Below are positions 22,755 to 25,611 of a stretch of 25,611 nucleotides of DNA, piece by piece. The stretch is from Candidatus Schekmanbacteria bacterium. Its GTDB lineage: Bacteria; CSSED10-310; JACPHN01. Position 1 is the first letter of the stretch, and each line of letters starts with the position of its first letter. The translations under genes were made by a program, and so were the position numbers. Location: contig JACPHN010000094.1 of assembly GCA_016188575.1 (NCBI GenBank), positions 1 to 25,611 of the forward strand, read 5' to 3'. A model generated the notes under the pieces. It was not told the DNA's origin. It did not search any database and saw only the letters and a program-made list of their open reading frames with translations.

Positions 22755-23486
22755 TCAGCTCGCGATTTCGCGCGCCGCCTCGAGGATTCGTTGGGCGCGT
22801 TTTTCGGGGATCGCGAGCACCTCCATGATGTCCTGGACGCGGCGGGACGCCAGGTCGTGGGCGGTCTCGATGCCGGCGGCGCGCAGTTTCATGGCGAAGC
22901 TCGGACCGACGCCCTTGACGCTTTCGACGACGACTTCTTCCACAGCGCTCGGCTCCGATTCCGGCGTGGCCTCCGCGGGCGCCGGCGCCGGAGCGCCTGC
23001 GGTCTCAGCACCCGCCGACGCGCTTTCCGGAGGCGGCGAAACGGTGTCGGAAACCGTGGCCACCGTCGGTTTCTGCTGCGCAACGGGCTCTTCGGCCGCT
23101 TGATCTGCGGCCGGACTGTCGTTCCCCGCGACGCCTTGCTCGGTCGCCGCCGGTGCCTGCTTGCCGGCCTTCGGTTCCCTGTCCGCCGCCTCCGCCGCTT
23201 CGCCCCGCGTCATGTCGAGCAGGCGGTACAGTCCGTCTATTTCCGCCGCCAGTCGCTGAAACCGGGGGTCCGGGTCGGTGCTCTCCTTGGTCACCTGGTA
23301 GGCAAGCTGCCCGAGCTCTCGGTAGCGCTCCCTGAGTTGTCGCTCGACGGAAATCGTGTCGAGCTGGCGGCGCACTTGCTGCGCCCCGGCCTCGATCTCC
23401 TCGCCGAGTCGCTTGGCAACCGTGCGCAGCGAGCCAATGAAGCGGTCCATGGGGTCCCTCGATCCGTGTCGATGTGAATGGTTCAT
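22755..23486 (-). CDS. Coiled-coil protein with C-terminal helix-hairpin-helix domain
   Basis: A 243-residue protein with three parts. Residues 1-12 are His-rich (MNHSHRHG). Residues 13-93 are helical and probably a coiled coil (RQLRERYRELGQLAYQVTKE). Residues 95-185 are a disordered Ala/Pro/Glu linker. The end (188-241) is a helix-hairpin-helix pair, VKGVGPSFAMKLRAAGI then IPEKRAQRILEAARE, the type that binds DNA non-specifically or pairs proteins. ATG 23486 has GGAGG 8 bases upstream, which supports including the His-rich start over ATG 23450. It lies 24 bases after hpt. A nucleoid or DNA-repair accessory role is possible but not shown. Confidence 0.82.
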   Translation of the reverse strand: MNHSHRHGSRDPMDRFIGSLRTVAKRLGEEIEAGAQQVRRQLDTISVERQLRERYRELGQLAYQVTKESTDPDPRFQRLAAEIDGLYRLLDMTRGEAAEAADREPKAGKQAPAATEQGVAGNDSPAADQAAEEPVAQQKPTVATVSDTVSPPPESASAGAETAGAPAPAPAEATPESEPSAVEEVVVESVKGVGPSFAMKLRAAGIETAHDLASRRVQDIMEVLAIPEKRAQRILEAAREIAS

Positions 23487-23510
23487 GGAGGTCTCCTCCG
23501 GGGTCGGCGA

Positions 23511-24065
23511 TCACGCTGATGCCCGAGACGTCTGATGGAGCTTGGCGATGTATGGCAGGTTGCGGAGATCCTGGCGGAAATCGAGGCCGTAGCCGACGAC
23601 GAATTCGTTTGGGATTGCAAACCCGACGTATTCCACGGGGACCGGAATCTGCCGGCACTCCGACTTGTCCAGGAGCACGCAGGTGGCGAGCCGCGCCGGC
23701 CGCCGCTCCCGGAGCAACGCCAGCAGGTAGCTGAGTGTCAATCCCGTGTCGACGATGTCCTCGACGATGAGGACGCTGCGTCCCTCGATCGGCTCTTCCA
23801 GATCCTTGAGAATGCGGACGACACCGCTAGACCTGGTCGCTGCGCCGTAGCTCGAGATCGCCATGAAATCCGTCTGCAGTCGGAGGTCCAGGCGGCGCAC
23901 GAGGTCCGCCATGAACACGAATGCGCCCTTCAAAATTCCGACAACGAGAAGGTGATCCGCGCTGAAGTCACGATTGATCTCGTGCGCGAGCTCCGCAACG
24001 CGCTCCTGTATGCGCTCGGCCGTGATCAGTGGGGCGCTAATGGCGTGGGCGACGGTCTTGTCCAT
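23511..24065 (-). CDS. hpt: Hypoxanthine phosphoribosyltransferase
   Basis: Salvages hypoxanthine (and often guanine) with PRPP to IMP/GMP. The 184-residue protein has standard length and motifs: LLVVGILKGAFVFMADL (39-55), the PRPP-binding loop VLIVEDIVDTGLT (98-110), the purine-contact LLDK (131-134) and IPNEFVVGYGLD (151-162). ATG 24065 is chosen over the long upstream extension, which is Cys/Arg/Pro-rich and lies over the promoter region. It is the first gene of the six-gene operon, with a candidate promoter at 24122-24150. Confidence 0.93.
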   Translation of the reverse strand: MDKTVAHAISAPLITAERIQERVAELAHEINRDFSADHLLVVGILKGAFVFMADLVRRLDLRLQTDFMAISSYGAATRSSGVVRILKDLEEPIEGRSVLIVEDIVDTGLTLSYLLALLRERRPARLATCVLLDKSECRQIPVPVEYVGFAIPNEFVVGYGLDFRQDLRNLPYIAKLHQTSRASA

Positions 24066-24121
24066 GGCTTCGTAGGGTCCTTTCTCGCTCCGACGGAGGC
24101 CGCGTGGCCTTCGTGGCACAG

Positions 24122-24150
24122 GTCTTAGCACAGGCGGGCCACAGTCGCAA
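24122..24150 (-). promoter_or_regulatory. Candidate promoter of the hpt operon
   Basis: On the minus strand TTGCGA (24150-24145) and TAAGAC (24127-24122) are spaced exactly 17 bases, with TGc before the -10 as an extended element. The start site would be near 24115, about 50 bases before the hpt start. Matches are 4 and 3 of 6. Confidence 0.35.
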
Positions 24151-24177
24151 CCGCCCCACTGAGGCATCCTGCCAGCC

Positions 24178-24206
24178 TCGACAGCCGCGCGCCAGCATGG
24201 TATGAA
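24178..24206 (+). promoter_or_regulatory. Candidate promoter of the rhodanese gene
   Basis: TCGACA (24178-24183, 5 of 6) and TATGAA (24201-24206, 4 of 6) are 17 bases apart and the -10 carries the TGg extension. The start site would be near 24213, about 29 bases before ATG 24242. It is divergent from, and close to, the hpt promoter. Confidence 0.45.
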
Positions 24207-24241
24207 GGCCACCGGACATGCACCCCCGGAGGAACGCGGCA

Positions 24242-24712
24242 ATGTCTCCAAGTCGGATGGCAATGCGTCTGATCGTGATCGCAGGAGTCTTGTTCGGCGC
24301 GGCTGGCGCTGGCGTGTGGTTCGCCGGTTGTGGCGAGCGCGGCGGCGGCGCGGACGTTCCGGTGCCGGCAGCGCGCCTGGTCACGCAGCCGCTTCCCGAC
24401 TTTGATCCCGAGCTCGCAAGGAAACTTGTGGCCGACGGCGCCTTGCTGCTGGATGTGCGCAGCCAGGACGAGTACGCCGAGCGCCACCTGGAAGGCGCGA
24501 AGCTGATTCCCGCGGAGGATCTGGCCGACCGGCTCGAGGAAGTCACGGCGCTCACCGGTGGTAACCTGGATCGCCCCATTGTCGTCTACTGCCGTTCCGG
24601 TCGCCGTGCCGCTGCCGCCAAGGTCACCTTGCTCGCGGCTGGTTACTCCGCGGTGACCAACCTGGGCGGATTGCAGGATTGGGAGTCGGGCGCCGCAGTA
24701 CCGTCGCCGTGA
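24242..24712 (+). CDS. Rhodanese-domain lipoprotein
   Basis: A 156-residue sulfurtransferase-like protein probably anchored to a membrane by lipid. A hydrophobic signal (8-29) ends in WFAGC, a lipobox-like site with Cys30 as the lipidated residue. Residues 55-150 are a single rhodanese domain with LLLDVRSQDEYAERHLEGA (68-86) and the active-site loop VVYCRSGRR, catalytic Cys117. ATG 24242 is chosen because GGAGG lies 9 bases upstream; an earlier ATG at 24218 lacks one. Likely role: transfer of sulfane sulfur or cyanide detoxification outside the cytoplasm. The 3' end overlaps the convergent hydrolase gene by 70 bases. Confidence 0.88.
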   Translation: MSPSRMAMRLIVIAGVLFGAAGAGVWFAGCGERGGGADVPVPAARLVTQPLPDFDPELARKLVADGALLLDVRSQDEYAERHLEGAKLIPAEDLADRLEEVTALTGGNLDRPIVVYCRSGRRAAAAKVTLLAAGYSAVTNLGGLQDWESGAAVPSP

Positions 24713-25545
24713 CCCGGGCAGGCGGAGTAGCGAGCGTCGGCCGCGGCGAAGTGTTCCTGCAGCAGCCGATTGATCTGCTCCGGCACCTGCCGGACGATTC
24801 CGTGGCCGGCGCCTTCGATGCGGGCGAGCCGCGATCCGGGCACCAGTGCGTGCAGGATAGAGCTTTCCACTGGCGGTATCACCAGGTCGCTATCCGGCTG
24901 GACAATCAGCGTCGGCAGCCCGGCCAGTGCCCCGAGCTTGCTGCCCGCCTGGTGGCGCCAGGCCGCCGCGAGCTGGGAGAGCAGCCCGAAAGCCGGTGCG
25001 TAGTCGCAAAAGTCACGGTAGTAGCGGTTGCGCACCCACGCCTCGTCCTGGCGCTCGAGAAAATGGGCGGGAAACAGCACCTCCAACTTTCGCCGGCGTC
25101 GCACCGCGTCGCTTGCAGTCGCGCCGCGTGCCCATGTCCTCAGCGTCGTGGCGCTTGGCAGCAGCCGCGTTCCGCCGCGCGAGGTCGTCGCGATGAGAGT
25201 CAAGGATCGTAGGCGCGGTCGCGCTGCCGTCGCCACCTCCTGAGCGATCATGCCGCCCAACGACATCCCGACGAGGTGAAAAGTCTCCAGCCCAAGCTCG
25301 TCTGCCAAACCCAACACGTCCGCCGCCATGTCGCTTGTTCGATACGGGCCGAACGGCACGTCACTGAGGCCCACGCCGCGGTTGTCGAACCAGACCAGCC
25401 GATGCGCGGCCCGCAGGTGCTCGATCTGCTGCTCCCACACCAGACCGCGAACGCGCCATCCGATTACGAGCACCACGGCCGACCCCGTGTCGCCCGCACG
25501 CTCATACCAGAGCCGCACGCCGCTGTTGACCGTAGCGATTGGCAT
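24643..25545 (-). CDS. Alpha/beta hydrolase fold protein
   Basis: A 300-residue single-domain hydrolase with a catalytic triad: nucleophile Ser95 in GMSLGG, acid probably Asp220 in SDLVIPP, and His248 in GAGHGI. The FDNRGVGLSD motif (53-62) is typical of the esterase/epoxide-hydrolase/haloperoxidase-like group. There is no signal peptide, so it is cytosolic. The last 25 or so residues (SACPGHGDGTAAPDSQS...) do not look like the family and arise from sequence antisense to the rhodanese gene. The start ATG 25545 has AAGGA 6 bases upstream. The substrate is unknown. Confidence 0.88.
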   Translation of the reverse strand: MPIATVNSGVRLWYERAGDTGSAVVLVIGWRVRGLVWEQQIEHLRAAHRLVWFDNRGVGLSDVPFGPYRTSDMAADVLGLADELGLETFHLVGMSLGGMIAQEVATAARPRLRSLTLIATTSRGGTRLLPSATTLRTWARGATASDAVRRRRKLEVLFPAHFLERQDEAWVRNRYYRDFCDYAPAFGLLSQLAAAWRHQAGSKLGALAGLPTLIVQPDSDLVIPPVESSILHALVPGSRLARIEGAGHGIVRQVPEQINRLLQEHFAAADARYSACPGHGDGTAAPDSQSCNPPRLVTAE

Positions 25546-25611
25546 GTCTTTCCTTTCCCCGTTGCTCCGATACCCTCTTTCCCTGCCCGCCCGTCCGCAT
25601 GCGGGAAAGCG

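Noticed and set aside
1-25611. CRISPR arrays, insertion sequences, integrases, toxin-antitoxin or phage-defence genes
   Set aside because: No repeated spacers, terminal inverted repeats, transposase motifs or defence-type gene pairs were seen.

Overview
This window is GC-rich, densely coded and bacterial. Two-membrane traits point to a Gram-negative: a type IV pilus retraction ATPase, an FtnA-type ferritin, a beta-barrel-type outer membrane protein, a periplasmic TAXI receptor and a rhodanese lipoprotein. A Ser/Thr kinase fused to a signalling ATPase and TPRs, an adenosine-specific kinase family member and a UbiB/ABC1 protein together resemble deltaproteobacterial-type genomes (Myxococcota, Desulfobacterota, Binatota and relatives). 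That placement is inference; no rRNA or marker gene is present. I see no tRNA, rRNA, CRISPR array, insertion sequence, phage gene or integrase, so this looks like a chromosomal segment.

Layout. 1-502: no convincing gene, but a leftward promoter-like site at 89-118. 503-2531: a small hypothetical gene (-), pilT (+) and a NUDIX hydrolase (-) that overlaps the pilT 3' end. 2617-7428: a rightward block with a Ser/Thr kinase, then its ATPase-TPR half in a shifted frame (break exactly at the Walker A lysine), then a MATE transporter joined by an ATGA overlap. 7516-8052: a secreted protein with a duplicated GxRDRD...DG...WG motif (-). 8243-11517: a leftward four-gene operon, in order of transcription adenosine-specific kinase family protein, conserved 99-residue protein, outer-membrane TraF/PorV-like protein broken by an in-frame TAG, and arginine deiminase. 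11601-12734: an ACC deaminase/D-cysteine desulfhydrase-like PLP enzyme (+). 12808-15042: a TAXI receptor fused to a large unknown C-terminal domain (-). 15240-17420: UbiB-like kinase and ferritin (+). 17465-18873: two small hypothetical genes and a TPR-like remnant. 18870-24065: a tight leftward six-gene operon, hpt - HhH protein - Nif3-like - NnrS-like membrane protein - TlpA-like thioredoxin - Zn alcohol dehydrogenase. 24242-25545: rhodanese lipoprotein (+) and an alpha/beta hydrolase (-) overlapping at their 3' ends.

How the genes may work together. The kinase-ATPase-TPR gene and the coupled MATE pump could form a signal-controlled efflux unit if the frame break is not real. The adenosine-kinase/arcA operon mixes nucleoside and arginine catabolism with an outer membrane protein; no arcB, arcC or arcD is nearby. 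The six-gene operon mixes purine salvage, metal/redox functions and a periplasmic thioredoxin without forming a recognisable pathway. The most notable signals are two apparently broken genes (frameshift near 3667 and in-frame TAG at 10425-10427), the TAXI fusion without a TRAP permease, and the RDRD-repeat secreted protein. No complete new system can be asserted from sequence alone.
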